In this document: positions 10,501 through 21,042 of the stretch, piece by piece | Numbering within the stretch: the first letter of the stretch is position 1 | How the letters are laid out: the number at the start of each line of letters is the position of its first letter | NCBI GenBank assembly: GCA_965240325.2 | Contig: OZ251234.1 | Location: forward strand, 744,001-808,000 | From: Rebecca billardiae RCC1528 | Taxonomy: Eukaryota > Haptophyta | Direction of reading: 5' to 3' | Length of the DNA stretch: 64,000 bases | Notes under the pieces: generated by a model | What the model saw: the letters and a program-made list of their open reading frames with translations, nothing else | Databases searched by the model: none | What the model was told of the DNA's origin: nothing | Made by a program: the position numbers and the translations under genes

Positions 10501-12356
10501 AGGGCGGCGGCGGCCGAGGCGGGCTGGGCGGCGGCGGCGCGGGCGAGGGCGGCGGCGGGCGGCTCGGCGGTAACGGAGGCGGCAATGCCGGCGGCGGCAC
10601 GGCCGGCGGCGGTGGCGAAGGCGGCGGCGGTGGCGAGGGCGAGGGCGGCGGGTGCTCAGGCGGCCACGGCGGCGGCGGCGAGGGCGAGGGCGGCGGCGGC
10701 GTCGGCGGCACCGGCGACTGCGGAGGGCTCGGAGGCGGGCGCGGCAGCGGCGGCGGCGGCGGTGAGTAGTGAGAGAAGAGCTCCAACGGCGAGTGCACAC
10801 CGCCCATCAGCGTGCGCAGGGAGAGCGAGACTGGGAACGGCGGCAACGGCGGCGGCGGCGGCGACTCGCGATCAGGCGGCGAGTGCGGCGGCGGCAGCGG
10901 CGGCAGCGGCGGCAGCGGCGGCAGCGGTGCGTGCACAAAGCCCCAGGTGCCGGGCACAATGCCGGTACGGCCGCCGCTGCTGCCGCCGCCGCCGCTGCGG
11001 CCGGAGCCACCGCCACCGCCGTGGCCGGTTCGGCTGCCGCCGTGACCGCCGCCGCCGCTGCTACCGTCGTGGTCGCCTCGGCTGCCGCCGTGCATGCCGC
11101 CCGCGCCTCCGTCGCCATGGCTGCCCGAATCACCGCCGCCGCCACCGCGAGTGGCGCCGCCAGCACCGCTGCCCACAAACCCGCTGTCGTCCGCTCCGCC
11201 GTGCGCGGGCCTAGCCCCTGAGCCCGCGCTCGGCGGCGGGAAGAAGGGGAACAGGAGCGGCGGTGGGCTGCGGGAGCCCGCCGACGACGCCGGGTGCGCA
11301 CCGCCGCTGCCACGGCCACCGCCACCTGTGACAGTCCCGCCGCCGCGGCCGCCGTCGCCGCCGCCGCGCCCACCGGAGCGCCACTGCCACGGCGGTGGCG
11401 CGTGCGGCGGCGGCGGCGGCGGCGGCGAGGGCGAGGGTGGTGGCGGCTGGGGCGGCGGGCTCGGCGGCGGCGGCGCGTGCGGCGTCGGCACCACCTCGCC
11501 GCCGATCAGCGTGTCGCCCCGCGTGCCCAGGCCCAGCAGCAGGGCGCTGAGCGAGGGCGGCAGCGCGGGCGGCGGCGAGTACTTGGGCGGCGGTGGGCTG
11601 AGGGCCGTCCAGGGGTGGTGCTGGTTGTGCAGCCGGTGCAGCATGGAGCCGAGCGAGCCCGCGCCGGCCGGCGGTGGGCTGGGCACGCCGCGCCAGTCGC
11701 CACCACCATCGCCATCGCCGCCGCCAGCGCCATCCTCGTCCGTGCCGTTGAGGCCTGCGCCTGCGCCGTCGTCGGCCGTCGCGGCTCCGCTCACGAACAG
11801 CATGATGATCGCGATCAGTATGGTGACGCACAGCGCGCAGCAGATGGCGGCGGCGATGATGAGGCTGCGCCGACGCTTCTTGCTCCTCGGATCCGCGCGC
11901 GCGGCCGCGCTCACGGGGGCAACCGAGCCGCCGCGCGCGTGCCGCGCGCTCGCGCGCGACAACAGCGCGGCCTCTGACATGGCCTTTGGCAGCGGCGGCG
12001 GTGGCGGCGGCTTGGGCGAGGGTGGGCCTGAGGTCACCAGGTCGACGCCGGTCGCTGCGGCCGTCGGCTTGGGCGGCGGCGGCGGCGGCGCGCCCAGCGA
12101 CGCGCAGGCGGCGGCGCCGCCGGCGCTGCTGCTCGAGCTGCCCGGCGCAGGCTTGGGCGGCGGCGGCGGCGGCCTTCTGGGCACCCCGTCTGCGCCCACC
12201 ACGACCACGCCTGTGACGGCGACTGCACCCGCAGCGCACGCTGCGTCGTCGGTCGGCAGCTCGGCCGCGGCGTGCTCGACCTCGAGCGCGCTCCCCTTGC
12301 GCGGCCCCTCGAGCGCGCCGCGCGCCGCCGTGGCCAGCAGAGCGCCACCGCCCACC

Positions 12357-12388
<32 letters not shown>

Positions 12389-14104
12389 CTCGTCAGCCGC
12401 AGGCGCGGCCTCCCGTGCAGCAGCTTGCAGCTCGTCGTCCTCGTCGTCGTCCACGCCCGCGAGGTCGGTGGGCCCGACGGCGCCGCCGTAGCCGCCGCAC
12501 GCCGTGGCCGCGCACGCGGAGAGCGACGGCGCCGACTGCACGTGCCGCAGGATGCTGCGCACAGAGAAGGCCACCGAGCCGCAGTTGGACGGCGCGTACG
12601 AGGAGAGACGCGACGACCAGCACGACGAGGGCGAGCAGCACGAGGACGGTGCCACGCCACCGTCGGCCGACGAGCCGACCGAGTCGCACCGGCGGAAGGA
12701 GTGGGCGCGCACGCCGAAGCGCGCGGCGCTGAAGCTGCCCCCGAAGCTGCCGCTCCGGAAGCTTCCGCCAAGGCTGCCGCCCAGAGAGGCTGGCTCGTCC
12801 GCCGGCGCGCCTCCGCACACGACCGGGCCCTGTCGACAGCCGTGCCACTCCCGCGCGTGCGGGAGCGGCGCCGTCTCGTCGAAGTCGGGCGGCAGGGGCT
12901 GGCCCTCGGCGGTCGAGACGAGCGGCGTGCCGAGCGACTCGGATGCCGTCTCGACGACGACGGGCAGCGTCGAGGCGTGGCACGCGCGCATGCAGCGCGA
13001 CGTGGGCGAGAGAGCGCTGGCAGGCGCCGCGGCCGGGGGCATGGCACACCCGCCCACCGGCGCGCGACGCTCGTGCGCGCCGTCGTCATGCCCGTGCAGC
13101 TCGTGCGGCACCGAGACCACGGGCAGCGGGCGTGGCGCCGAGCCCAGCAGCTCCGCCTCCTCGGGCGGGAGCGACGCGCAGCGAGGCGCGAGCGCGGCGG
13201 GCACCGCTTGGGTGCCCGCGTGCGTCAGTGCTCGCGCGTCAGTCTGCGTATCCGCGTCATCTGCTGACGGCGCGGGCGGCGTCTGCGTGTCCACGTCACC
13301 CGCTGGCGGCACCCGCGGCTGCGTGGCCGAGTGCACCACCGCTCGCGCCTCCGTCTGCGTGTCCGCGTCATCGGCGCGCGGCGCAGGCGGCTGCGTGCTC
13401 GCATTCGCCACGGCTCGCACTGGCGTCTGCGTGTCCGCGTCACCTGCCGGCAGCATCGGCGGCTGCGTTGCGGCGTGCGCCACTGCCCGCACCGGCGTCT
13501 GCGTGTCCGCGTCGCCCGCGGCGCGCTCAGGCGGCGGGGTGAGCGCTGTCGCCTCATCGCGCACCGCGACCGCATCTGTCTGCGTGTCTGCGTGGCCCGT
13601 GGCCGCCACGGAGATCGCGAGCGCCAGCTCGCCGCCCGTCAGATCCGTCTGCGTGTCGACGTCGCCGGTCGGCACGGCGTGCGGCGCATGCTCAGCCCGC
13701 ACGGCCGCATCGTCCTCCGCCTCGTCGAGCTCATCCAGCTCTGGCGGCGTCTCAGCCGCCCTGAGGGCCTCGAGGGTGCGCCAGGTCTGGTGCTGCACCT
13801 CGGCCCGCTTGCGTGCGGCCAGTTCGGATCGTCGAGCGCTCGCGAGCGCTCGCAAGTCGGCGGAAGTGAGCGGGATCCGATCCCCATCCGCGTCTGCGGC
13901 CCGGAGCGACACCGGCGGCGGAGCGTTCACAGCTGCCGATTGTCCTGCCGCGCCATGACTGGCGGCAAAGGCGTGCAGCGCGTGGCGTCCAGCGTGCGCG
14001 GCATCTTCTCGTCGCCGTGCGGCGGTGTTCGCGCGCCACGCACGCGAGAGCGCGCGCAGGTCGTCGTCGTGCTGGGCGCACCCCGGCGGCGCGCGGCCTG
14101 CCAT
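8069..14104 (-). CDS. Giant membrane protein: TQT-repeat tail, proline-rich stalk, RCC1-like propeller
   Basis: About 2,011 aa. The frame is open from a GTG at 14425, but the first ATG is 14104 (AACCATGGCA, excellent context), and upstream sequence is an intergenic inverted repeat. Order: a region with seven D[AV]DTQT motifs at about 24-residue spacing (roughly residues 148-300); a low-complexity Pro/Ala region; a KKRRR cluster; one transmembrane helix at about 748-771 (LIIAAAICCALCVTILIAII); glycine-rich and then very long SPPPPP-type extensin/pherophorin-like stretches (about 850-1360); six or more RCC1-like repeats at about 1371-1878 (DCHTCAVLE, LRCWGCGGKGQLG, KCWGANGWGELG, CWGANAWGQLGQGD); and a second hydrophobic segment near 1946-1970. 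The basic cluster suggests a cytosolic N-terminus. The architecture looks like a surface protein with an extracellular propeller and a dynein-light-chain-type docking tail. The latter is inference. Confidence 0.8.
13210..13665 (-). repeat. In-frame 72-bp-period repeat encoding TQT motifs
   Basis: Seven copies of D-A/V-D-T-Q-T separated by 23, 27, 24, 24, 24 and 13 residues. The middle copies share a PVRAVAHAATQPPMLPAG-like linker with a secondary TQP motif. The 24-residue periodicity shows recent tandem expansion inside the coding region. Confidence 0.85.
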
Positions 14105-14160
14105 GGTTCCGCGCTGCTTTGCCCGAGCCGAACCGCTTTTCGAAGCAGCCTGCCACGGCC

Positions 14161-14559
14161 CGTCCAAGGGAGTCAAGGGTGCCCGCGCCCCAGTGGCGCG
14201 CTCAGCGGATGTTGGCACACAGATTTTTGCCCGACGCCTGCGGCGGGCGGCGGCGAGGGCGTGCTCCGCTGGCGGGGCGAGCGCACGGGGCACGGCGCTG
14301 CGGGCGCGGATGTGCCCGCGAAGCCGGCGCGTGCGGACGGGCTGTTGCGGGAGAGTATCTGGCGCCCTCCTGCGCCGCGCGTCTTGCGCAACGCCTCTTT
14401 CGCCTCGGCTCAGGGCAGCGCGCACGCACGCGCCGCCTCAAGGCCAGCCTTGCCTGCGCCGCAGCCGACCGCGCGCGCGCCGTGCGCGGCGTGGTCGGGA
14501 AGGAGCGGGCGCTGCTGCCGGGCGAGATGGCGACACCATGCGCGCACGCCATGCCGCCC
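14161..14559. repeat. Left arm of 400-bp inverted duplication
   Basis: Reverse complement of 14891-15298, near-identical with a few small indels close to the outer ends (extra AAG, A and GTGC in the right arm). It lies directly upstream (57 bp) of the start codon at 14104, so it should contain this gene's promoter or 5' UTR. Confidence 0.9.
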
Positions 14560-14890
14560 TGCGATGCCGCGACAGGGCACGGCAATAGATCTGCACAGCT
14601 GTTGACGAGTGCTGATCGCTTGTCATGCCAAGCCAGCCAGACCTGAGCTCGAAGAAGATGATGAAAGAGCATCAGCGCGAGGAAAGCGTCGCTCCCAGCA
14701 CTTCTGCATGACCACGCGGTGATGAACATTCATGTAAGAGTAGCCCGCGTGCCCGTCTGGCACTGTTCTGGGTCTCAATGATCGTCCCGACATTCCGACA
14801 AGGGTCACGACCGCGAGGCCGTGCACAACATTTGTGACAAGTCAAAGAGGCATGCAAACAGACCGACGACGCGCTCGTCAAGGCGTGGCG

Positions 14891-15298
14891 GGGCGGCATG
14901 GCGTGCGCGCATGGTGTCGCCATCTCGCCCGGCAGCAGCGCCCGCTCCTTCCCGACCACGCCGCGCACGGCGCGCGCGCGGTCGGCTGCGGCGCAGGCAA
15001 GGCTGGCCTTGAGGCGGCGCGTGCGTGCGCGCTGCCCTGAGCCGAGGCGAAAGAGGCGTTGCGCAAGACGCGCGGCGCAGGAGGGCGCCAGATACTCTCC
15101 CGCAACAGCCCGTCCGCACGCGCCGGCTTCGCGGGCACATCCGCGCCCGCAGCGCCGTGCCCCGTGCGCTCGCCCCGCCAGCGGAGCACGCCCTCGCCGC
15201 CGCCCGCCGCAGGCGTCGGGCAAAAATCTGTGTGCCAACATCCGCTGAGCAAGCGCGCCAACTGGGGCGCGGGTGCGCACCCTTGACTCCCTTGGCCC
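14891..15298. repeat. Right arm of 400-bp inverted duplication
   Basis: Inverted copy of 14161-14559 across a 331-bp spacer (14560-14890). Read on the plus strand it points toward the coiled-coil gene in the same relative polarity as the left arm points toward the RCC1-like gene. The identical conceptual peptides on the two arms (RGERGVAQDARRRR...) come from this identity and are not evidence of coding. Confidence 0.9.
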
Positions 15299-15648
15299 GT
15301 CAGGCGTACAAGCACTTCGGAATCCGGTCCGGGCGACCTCGGTCGGTCGCCGCGGGCGCGAGTCCGGAGTCGGTTATCGAGCGGGTATTTGCCGTTCTTC
15401 CTGCTGACCAATCTCAGAAATCAGTGGCAATCAAATCACTCAATAATCAGGGCCGCGCGCCCGAAATAGGCGGAGCTCCGAAAGGGACGCATCATAGGAC
15501 GTAACCGAATCTTTAGGACGGCTTTCTCCCCCATCACGCGGCGGGGCCCCAGCCCCACGCCCCCGCGCCAGGCCCTGCGGACGAGCGGGCGTCGGTGCCT
15601 GCGGCGGGCGGCCGCTCGGCGAGTGCTCGCAGGCGTGCGTGCGCCGCC

Positions 15649-18222
15649 ATGCTCTCCGTCTCGACGCCGCGGCAGGACAGCCAGAGCGGCACGGCCAAGA
15701 GCCCGCGCAGCCCGATGAAAGGCCAGGCGGTCTCCTCCACGCCCCGGCCAGACGACGTGTGCGACAACCCCAAGTGCAAGGAGATGCGGCGCGTGGAGCG
15801 GACGATGGTGAACAACCTGAAGCAGGAGGTCGCCACGCTCAAGATGCAGATCGCCCAGCTCACGCAGCAGCTGCAGGTGAAGGAGGCCGAGTCTGAGGAG
15901 CGCGAGCAAGTCGACTCGAACGTGGACGGCGAGCTCCAGGCGCTGCGCAACGCGCTGTCCGAGGAGGCGCACTCGCACGGCGTGGCGATCGCGGAGGCGT
16001 CGACGCAGATCGCCGCGCTCAAGCTCAAGCTCACGGTGAAGGAGAAGGAGGTGCAGAACCTGCGCGAGAAGCGCGCGTCCGAGCGGGGCAAGTACTTGCG
16101 CTCGGACGCGCAGACCAAGGCGCTGCAGCGCTCGCTGCGTGAGATGGAGGAGGAGCTGGCCGAGGCGTACGACGGCGTGGCGAGCGGCGGGGGGCTGTCG
16201 GGCGTGCCGCCGCCGCCCGTGCCCAAGGGCATCCCGCAGTCCTCCGCGCGCCGCCCCTCCGTCATCGCCGTGAGCAAGGCGAAGGAGCAGGCGGAGGAGG
16301 TCGCGTCCAAGCTGCAGGACCGGTTGCAGTCTGTCGAGGCGCGCGCGGCCGGGCTGCGCGCGCTCTCGCTGCGCCAGGCGCAGGCGCTCTCCGTCGCGTC
16401 GCTCTCGGAGAAGCAGGCGTCCGCGCAGGTCGAGAAGGCGAAGGACGCGATGGCCGAGCTCAAGGCGCGGCACAAGGTCGAGATCGAGAAGAAGCGCAAG
16501 GCGGCCGTCGTCTTCTCGACGCTGTGCGCGCAGCAGGTCGTACGCGCCAAGCAGGCGGCGGACGCGCTGCGGCAGCAGGTGGGCGAGCTCGAGGGCGAGA
16601 AGCGCGAGTGGAAGCAGGTCGAGGCGGCGCTCAACGCGCAGCACGCCGAGGCCGAGCTGCGCAACCAGAAGGCCGACACCGCCCTCGCCGAGCTGAACGC
16701 GAAGCACGACATGCTCAAGGAGCAGAACGCGACGCTCTCCAAGACGGTCGCGCTCGTCAGCCACAAGCACGAGACCGCGTCGGCGAAGCTGGCGGAGGCG
16801 CGCGAGACGGCGGCGGACACGGAGACCGCGCTGCAGAGCGCGATGAGCGAGCTCCACCAGATGGCCTCCGAGGTCACCGCGCTCGAGGGCCACGTCTCCT
16901 CGCAGCTCGCGACGATGGGCCGCGCGATCGAGGGGCGCGACGCCACCTCCAAGTTTGTGCAGGAGGTGCTCAGGCTGGCGCTGCGCAGGCTCGAGACGCT
17001 CGAGGCGAGCTTCGGCGAGCTCGTGTCGGGCGAGCTGCCGAGCGACGGCACGCTCCACGGCGCGCTGCTCCGCGTGCTCCGCGACGTCGCGCGCATCGAC
17101 CTCGGCGTGCAGGCCAAGTCGGGCACGCGCACGGTGCACGGCTCGGCGCTGTTTGACCACTTTCCGCAGCACGTGTGGCGCGTGCACCAGCTGAGCCACG
17201 TGCTGTGCGTCTCGATGCGCGAGGCGCCGCCCGAGCTGCAGGAGCGGATGTCCGCCGCCGAGGCGCACAAGCGCTCGGGTGGCCGCGCCGCCAAGCAGGA
17301 GCACGCCAAGATGCACCCGGCGCCGTCGACGGCCATGCTGCTCGCCCAGCTCGAGGGGAAGGGCGCGCTCGCCGGGCCGCAGCCGCCGATCGCGGGCGCG
17401 GCGATCCGCGGCGTGGGCGCGGCGCGGCCGCTGGCGCGCGGGCTGACGCCCGAGGCGCGTGCGCGCTCGCGCCGCGCGCCGCCAGCGCCCGGTGGGCTCG
17501 CGGGCTCGCGCAGCTCGCAGATGCTCTCCCGCGGCGACCCGAGCGCCGAGCCGCTGCCGCCCCTCGCTGGCAGCTCGGTCCTCGACTCGCGAAGCGGCGT
17601 GGGTGGCCGGACGGTGTCGGGCGTGGCGAACGGCCCGGCGCCGCGGGGCGGCGCGAGCTGGGCCTCGTCCGGGGAGTGGTCGGACAGACCGCCGCGCGCG
17701 GGCTCGCGCGTCGCCGCCGCCGCCGCCGCCGCCGCAGAAGCGGCAGAGGCCGCGGGGGCTGAGGGCGTGGCGTCGGCCGGGCGGCCGGGCACGGGCAGCG
17801 GCGGCGGCGGCGGCGCCGCCGCCGAGCAGCGCGGGCCGCCGCCCGCCGTGCGCCAACGCACGGCACCGTCAGCCACGAGCGCCGGGCGCGGGGCGCCGCC
17901 CCCGGGGGCCGGCGGCTCGGCGCTGCAGACCGTGCTCGTGCCCACCGCGATCGTGACAGAGGAGGGCGCCGGCAACCCGCCGCGCTCAACCTCCGCCCCC
18001 GCCACGGGCCCACACGACGGCGCGAGAAACGGCGGCGGTGGCGCAGGCACGGCGGACAGGACTGCGTCGTCGCCGGCGCAAGGGGCGGCTGCTCGCGCAG
18101 CCTCTTCGCGCACGGCGTTCCGCCTCGCGGGGACGGAGCCGATCTTCTCGCCGCAGGCCGGGGCGCGCTCGCCTGGCGGCAGCAATGCCTCGCGCTCGCC
18201 GCGCGCATTGGTGCCGCCATAG
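15649..18222 (+). CDS. Long coiled-coil protein with disordered C-terminus
   Basis: About 857 aa. The frame opens at a GTG (15595), but the first ATG is 15649 in strong context (GCCGCCATGC), giving MLSVSTPRQ. A CDNPKC motif near residue 40 precedes long heptad-like helices (NNLKQEVATLKMQIAQLTQQ; KLKLTVKEKEVQNLREKRA; ALQRSLREMEEELAEAYDG) running to about residue 450. A conserved-looking globular or helical block follows (VLRLALRRLETLEASFGELV; LFDHFPQHVWRVHQLSHVL). Then comes a long Ala/Pro/Gly/Ser-rich tail, probably disordered. No transmembrane helix. Probably a structural, cytoskeletal or centrosomal-type protein; I do not recognise the family. An R1 repeat starts about 8 bp after the stop. 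Confidence 0.75.
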   Translation: MLSVSTPRQDSQSGTAKSPRSPMKGQAVSSTPRPDDVCDNPKCKEMRRVERTMVNNLKQEVATLKMQIAQLTQQLQVKEAESEEREQVDSNVDGELQALRNALSEEAHSHGVAIAEASTQIAALKLKLTVKEKEVQNLREKRASERGKYLRSDAQTKALQRSLREMEEELAEAYDGVASGGGLSGVPPPPVPKGIPQSSARRPSVIAVSKAKEQAEEVASKLQDRLQSVEARAAGLRALSLRQAQALSVASLSEKQASAQVEKAKDAMAELKARHKVEIEKKRKAAVVFSTLCAQQVVRAKQAADALRQQVGELEGEKREWKQVEAALNAQHAEAELRNQKADTALAELNAKHDMLKEQNATLSKTVALVSHKHETASAKLAEARETAADTETALQSAMSELHQMASEVTALEGHVSSQLATMGRAIEGRDATSKFVQEVLRLALRRLETLEASFGELVSGELPSDGTLHGALLRVLRDVARIDLGVQAKSGTRTVHGSALFDHFPQHVWRVHQLSHVLCVSMREAPPELQERMSAAEAHKRSGGRAAKQEHAKMHPAPSTAMLLAQLEGKGALAGPQPPIAGAAIRGVGAARPLARGLTPEARARSRRAPPAPGGLAGSRSSQMLSRGDPSAEPLPPLAGSSVLDSRSGVGGRTVSGVANGPAPRGGASWASSGEWSDRPPRAGSRVAAAAAAAAEAAEAAGAEGVASAGRPGTGSGGGGGAAAEQRGPPPAVRQRTAPSATSAGRGAPPPGAGGSALQTVLVPTAIVTEEGAGNPPRSTSAPATGPHDGARNGGGGAGTADRTASSPAQGAAARAASSRTAFRLAGTEPIFSPQAGARSPGGSNASRSPRALVPP

Positions 18223-18229
18223 ATCATTA

Positions 18230-18315
18230 TGGCCCGCGGTGCAGGGCGGAGCGCGTAGCGTGGAGCCCGCGCCGGGGGCCCTCACTACGTTATTGTCAAA
18301 AAGATCTTTATTTGC
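18230..18315 (+). repeat. Dispersed repeat R1, copy 2 (short)
   Basis: Starts GGCCCGCGGTGCAGGGCGG and runs to CACTACGTTATTGTCAAAAA followed by GATCTTT. It is truncated relative to other copies, immediately 3' of the coiled-coil gene and in sense with it. It runs straight into R2 through a (TA)n tract. Confidence 0.8.
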
Positions 18316-18321
18316 ATGCCA

Positions 18322-18405
18322 TATATATATATATATGACCGCGTTCCGCGGTCCTTCCGTAGAACCAACGTAGTTAGGGGCCCGCGGTGCAACCTCCGTC
18401 GGCTG
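18322..18405 (+). repeat. Dispersed repeat R2, copy 2, with (TA)n
   Basis: A (TA)8 tract is followed by the GACCGCGTTCCGCGGTC hairpin, CTTCCGTAGAACCAACGTAG, TTAGGGGCCCGCGGTGCA and CCTCCGTCGGC. It matches the copies at 7326, 26306 and 60713. Confidence 0.8.
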
Positions 18406-18412
18406 CTGTCGA

Positions 18413-19085
18413 TCAGTCTGACACTCTGACTGACATGGCGGGCCGAGGACTGTCGCCGCGGGCCGCGCGGCGGGAAGCGCGGCCGCCGGGGCGGCGCGCG
18501 CGCGCAGGGCGAGAGGCGCCGCGCGGCGCGGGCCGGCGCGTGCGGGCGTGCGGGCGCACCTGCTTGAGGTGCTCGCGCTGCGCCATGCGCTCGACGACGG
18601 GCCGCTGGTCGCTCAGCCGGCGCGCTTCGTGCCGGCAGTCAGAGCGAGAGCGCGCGCCACTCGGCCAGCGGGCACTGCTGCCCCGCGGCCCCGGTGCGCT
18701 GCGCAGCCGCGCACCGATCGCCAGAGGCGAGACCGAGCGGAGCTCGGAGTGGAACGAGGCGAGCGGCGCGTCGCGCCTGCCGCCGCGCGTGCGCGCCTGC
18801 TCCACGGTCCACCGCGCCGCGCCGTGCTCGCCCGCCGCCTCCTCGTCCGCCACGTCGGCCTCGAAGCCACGCAGCGGCGGCGGCCAGCGCGGCAGGCCGT
18901 GACAATCGGCAGCCCGTGGCCGTGCGTGCTCGCCGAGTTGCTGCTGCTGCACCTCCGGCGCGGTCGACGACCGAGTTGAGGAGGAGCTCGCGATCGGCGT
19001 CGAGGAGCGAGCTCGCGAGCTCGAGCTCGCCCTTCAGCCGCACTACTAGCTCTGGGCGCATCCGGCTCATCTCCGCTGCCGCCGC
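18413..19085 (-). CDS. Possible small hypothetical gene, weak
   Basis: On the minus strand, an ATG near 19083 opens a reasonable-looking stretch (MSRMRPELVVRLKGELELAS, then LLDADRELLLNSVVDRAGG). Another frame then carries FEADVADEEAAGEHGAARW and QRPVVERMAQREHLKQV. An intron or a frameshift would be needed to join them, and no convincing splice pair was settled. It could equally be a GC-driven artefact. I recognise no domain. Its 3' end reaches the R2 repeat. Confidence 0.2.
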
Positions 19086-19633
19086 TGTGGCGTGCCGTCG
19101 CGGCACGCTCCCGTCCTCATTCCTCAAGCGACGAGCTCGCGTAGTGCTCCGGACTCGGCTCGCCCTTCGCTCCTCCTCGAGCGACGAACGCGCCTGCGGG
19201 TAGGTTGTTGGGCGCGCGCCGACTCGGCGTGACTCGGCCACGCGGCCCGGCGAGACGACACGGACCGGTGGGCGCGCTCGGTGAGAGCGGAGTGCGAGGG
19301 CCGGGCGAGACGGAGTAGACGCGGGGCCTGCGAGGCGACAGGCGCGCTCGGGGAGAGCAGAGTGCGAGGGCGAGAGGCAGCGGCCGGCCGGCCCCCGCCA
19401 CCACCTCGCGCACCGCGGCGTACTGCGGCGGCACGCGCACGCACGCGGTCCCCGGTCCGAGTCAAGGGCTCCAGTTCCACGCGTCGCGGTCGCGCCGGCG
19501 CCGTCACCGGCGCGAGTCGTCAAGGGCCTTGCCCCATAGTGCAATTTCGTCTGCGTGCTGTATATTCGTATCACGAATACCCTACTATGGGGGTACGGAG
19601 AGTGATCATCTTTTCATCTGCAGTGCGCCCTCT
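19086..19633. other. Intergenic, no gene seen
   Basis: GC-rich sequence with short GAGAGC/GGCGCGCTCGG duplications around 19270-19350, passing into AT-rich DNA near 19560. All open frames look like shadows. Confidence 0.35.
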
Positions 19634-19679
19634 AATCACGCCTTAACCAAGTGTGCACGTTAAATCATAGTAAACTGTA
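19634..19679 (+). repeat. 46-bp inverted repeat, left partner
   Basis: Begins AATCACGCCTTAACCAAGTG and ends ATCATAGTAAACTGTA. Its perfect reverse complement is at 25122-25167. The pair encloses 5.5 kb holding the hAT remnant and the copia element. Confidence 0.85.
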
Positions 19680-20079
19680 GCTAGTGGCTTTCGCGGGAAC
19701 CATGTCCATTTACGACCATGCACGTTCAACCGTATCGTCGGAAGATTGAACGGGAACCCCCTTGGTAGAATACCCTGCTACTGTAGGACCCCCGTGCACA
19801 TGCACTTTTATTAAAAAACACGTCCGGCCCTGGGTCCGGTTGGTCCCGGGCTGGCGACCAAGTTTTGTTCCGTATGAATATTCACAACAAATCGCAGCTA
19901 GATATTCGTTCACTGACCCAGATATACTGCCAAAGGCACGCCCAGGCTCACGTCCGTCCATCGACATATGCGGAATGGCGTGGGCGCGCTTACTTCGTCA
20001 ATCGCGTAGTTGCTAATGCAGAGCACTATGGGCCAACGTACTCCTCGAAAAAGCGAAAACTCACCCTCCAACACCCCTC

Positions 20080-20197
20080 AAAATCGTCCCCCGTCCCCTT
20101 TTCTTTGATCAAAAGATCTTTTTGACAACGTAGTGAGGGCCCCCGGCGGGGCTCCACGCTACGCGCTCCGCCCTACAGTCCCTACACCGCGGGCCAT
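20080..20197 (-). repeat. Dispersed repeat R1, copy 3
   Basis: Reverse-orientation copy with all core blocks: AAATCGTCCCCCGTCCCC, TTTGATCAAAAGATCTTTTT, GACAACGTAGTGAGGGC, GGCTCCACGCTACGCGCTCC and CCGCGGGCCA. It lies 3' of, and in sense with, the minus-strand hAT remnant at 21043. Confidence 0.8.
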
Positions 20198-20255
20198 CAA
20201 AGAAAAAAGGGAAAGGGAAGAGGGACGATTTTGATGACTTTGAGCAGTAATAACA

Positions 20256-20256
<1 letters not shown>

Positions 20257-20348
<92 letters not shown>
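20257..20348. repeat. (TA)n microsatellite, about 92 bp
   Basis: Uninterrupted TA dinucleotide run following the R1 copy. It is a likely cruciform-forming, length-variable tract. Confidence 0.95.
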
Positions 20349-20349
<1 letters not shown>

Positions 20350-20689
20350 CTAGGGCGCTGCTCCTAAGTTGGAGCGGGTGCCAGTCACAGCCACACTCTC
20401 CACAGCGGCTCCGCGGCAGTTCTGGTTCAGACCCAGTCGCCGGCTTTCGCGACTAGTGGTGACGCTTCAGGGGCGTCGACGTCTCATTTTTCAACATTTT
20501 TGCAGGTAGTGCGCGGGATTATGCCGGTTCGTTTTTGTATGCGCTCCGACCCTAATTACGTACCCGTGCGGGCCGTGTGCGGAGTCAGAATAAGCTTATT
20601 AGAACTAACAGACTAGGTAATTGTGGGTGGACTGAACGAGAGTACCCACAATTACCCAATCTGGCTGAGACTGGCAGGGCATGGCATCC

Positions 20690-20890
20690 CGCATGGTAGG
20701 TAGACAACTACTTACTAAGTAGTTGCGTAAGTAGCCATCACTACCGTTCACTCGGTTCCAGGACTAGGTAGCTGTACGTAGTAATAATAAATTCCCCTTT
20801 ATATATAACGGGCTGCTGACTACTTTGCCGCTGGGGTGCCGACCGAGTTAGCTAAGTAGTTGGACTACGTAGCCACTACGTAAACCCGAC
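20690..20890. repeat. TAGTAGTC-rich repeat block
   Basis: Contains several TAAGTAGTTG/CTACGTAGCC short palindromes. It resembles 21540-21681 and 24897-24940, the sequence into which the copia element inserted (shared blocks TACTTTGCC, GCCGACCGAG, TAGCTAAGTAGT). Confidence 0.55.
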
Positions 20891-21042
20891 GTAGTCGCAG
20901 TGCCACCGCGGACCGCCGGCGCGCCCGGCGCCGCCCGCGCGGGCCGCGAGCGGCCGGCCGAGTACTACTCAGACGGCTCGGTCGCCCGGCGCGCCGTCAC
21001 TATGAAGCTGACATGATACTGCTCGGCAATGACTAATGCGCG

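Noticed and set aside
8847-13958. Large plus-strand ORFs rich in GGGG, Ser and Ala
   Set aside because: Antisense of the proline-rich stalk; glycine runs simply mirror CCG/CCC codons.
14105-14425. N-terminal extension of the RCC1-like ORF to 14425
   Set aside because: The start there is GTG and the segment is one arm of the inverted duplication; ATG 14104 has ideal context.
15436-18227. 806- and 897-codon minus-strand ORFs across the coiled-coil gene
   Set aside because: Shadow frames; the plus frame has heptads, a good ATG context and coherent helices.
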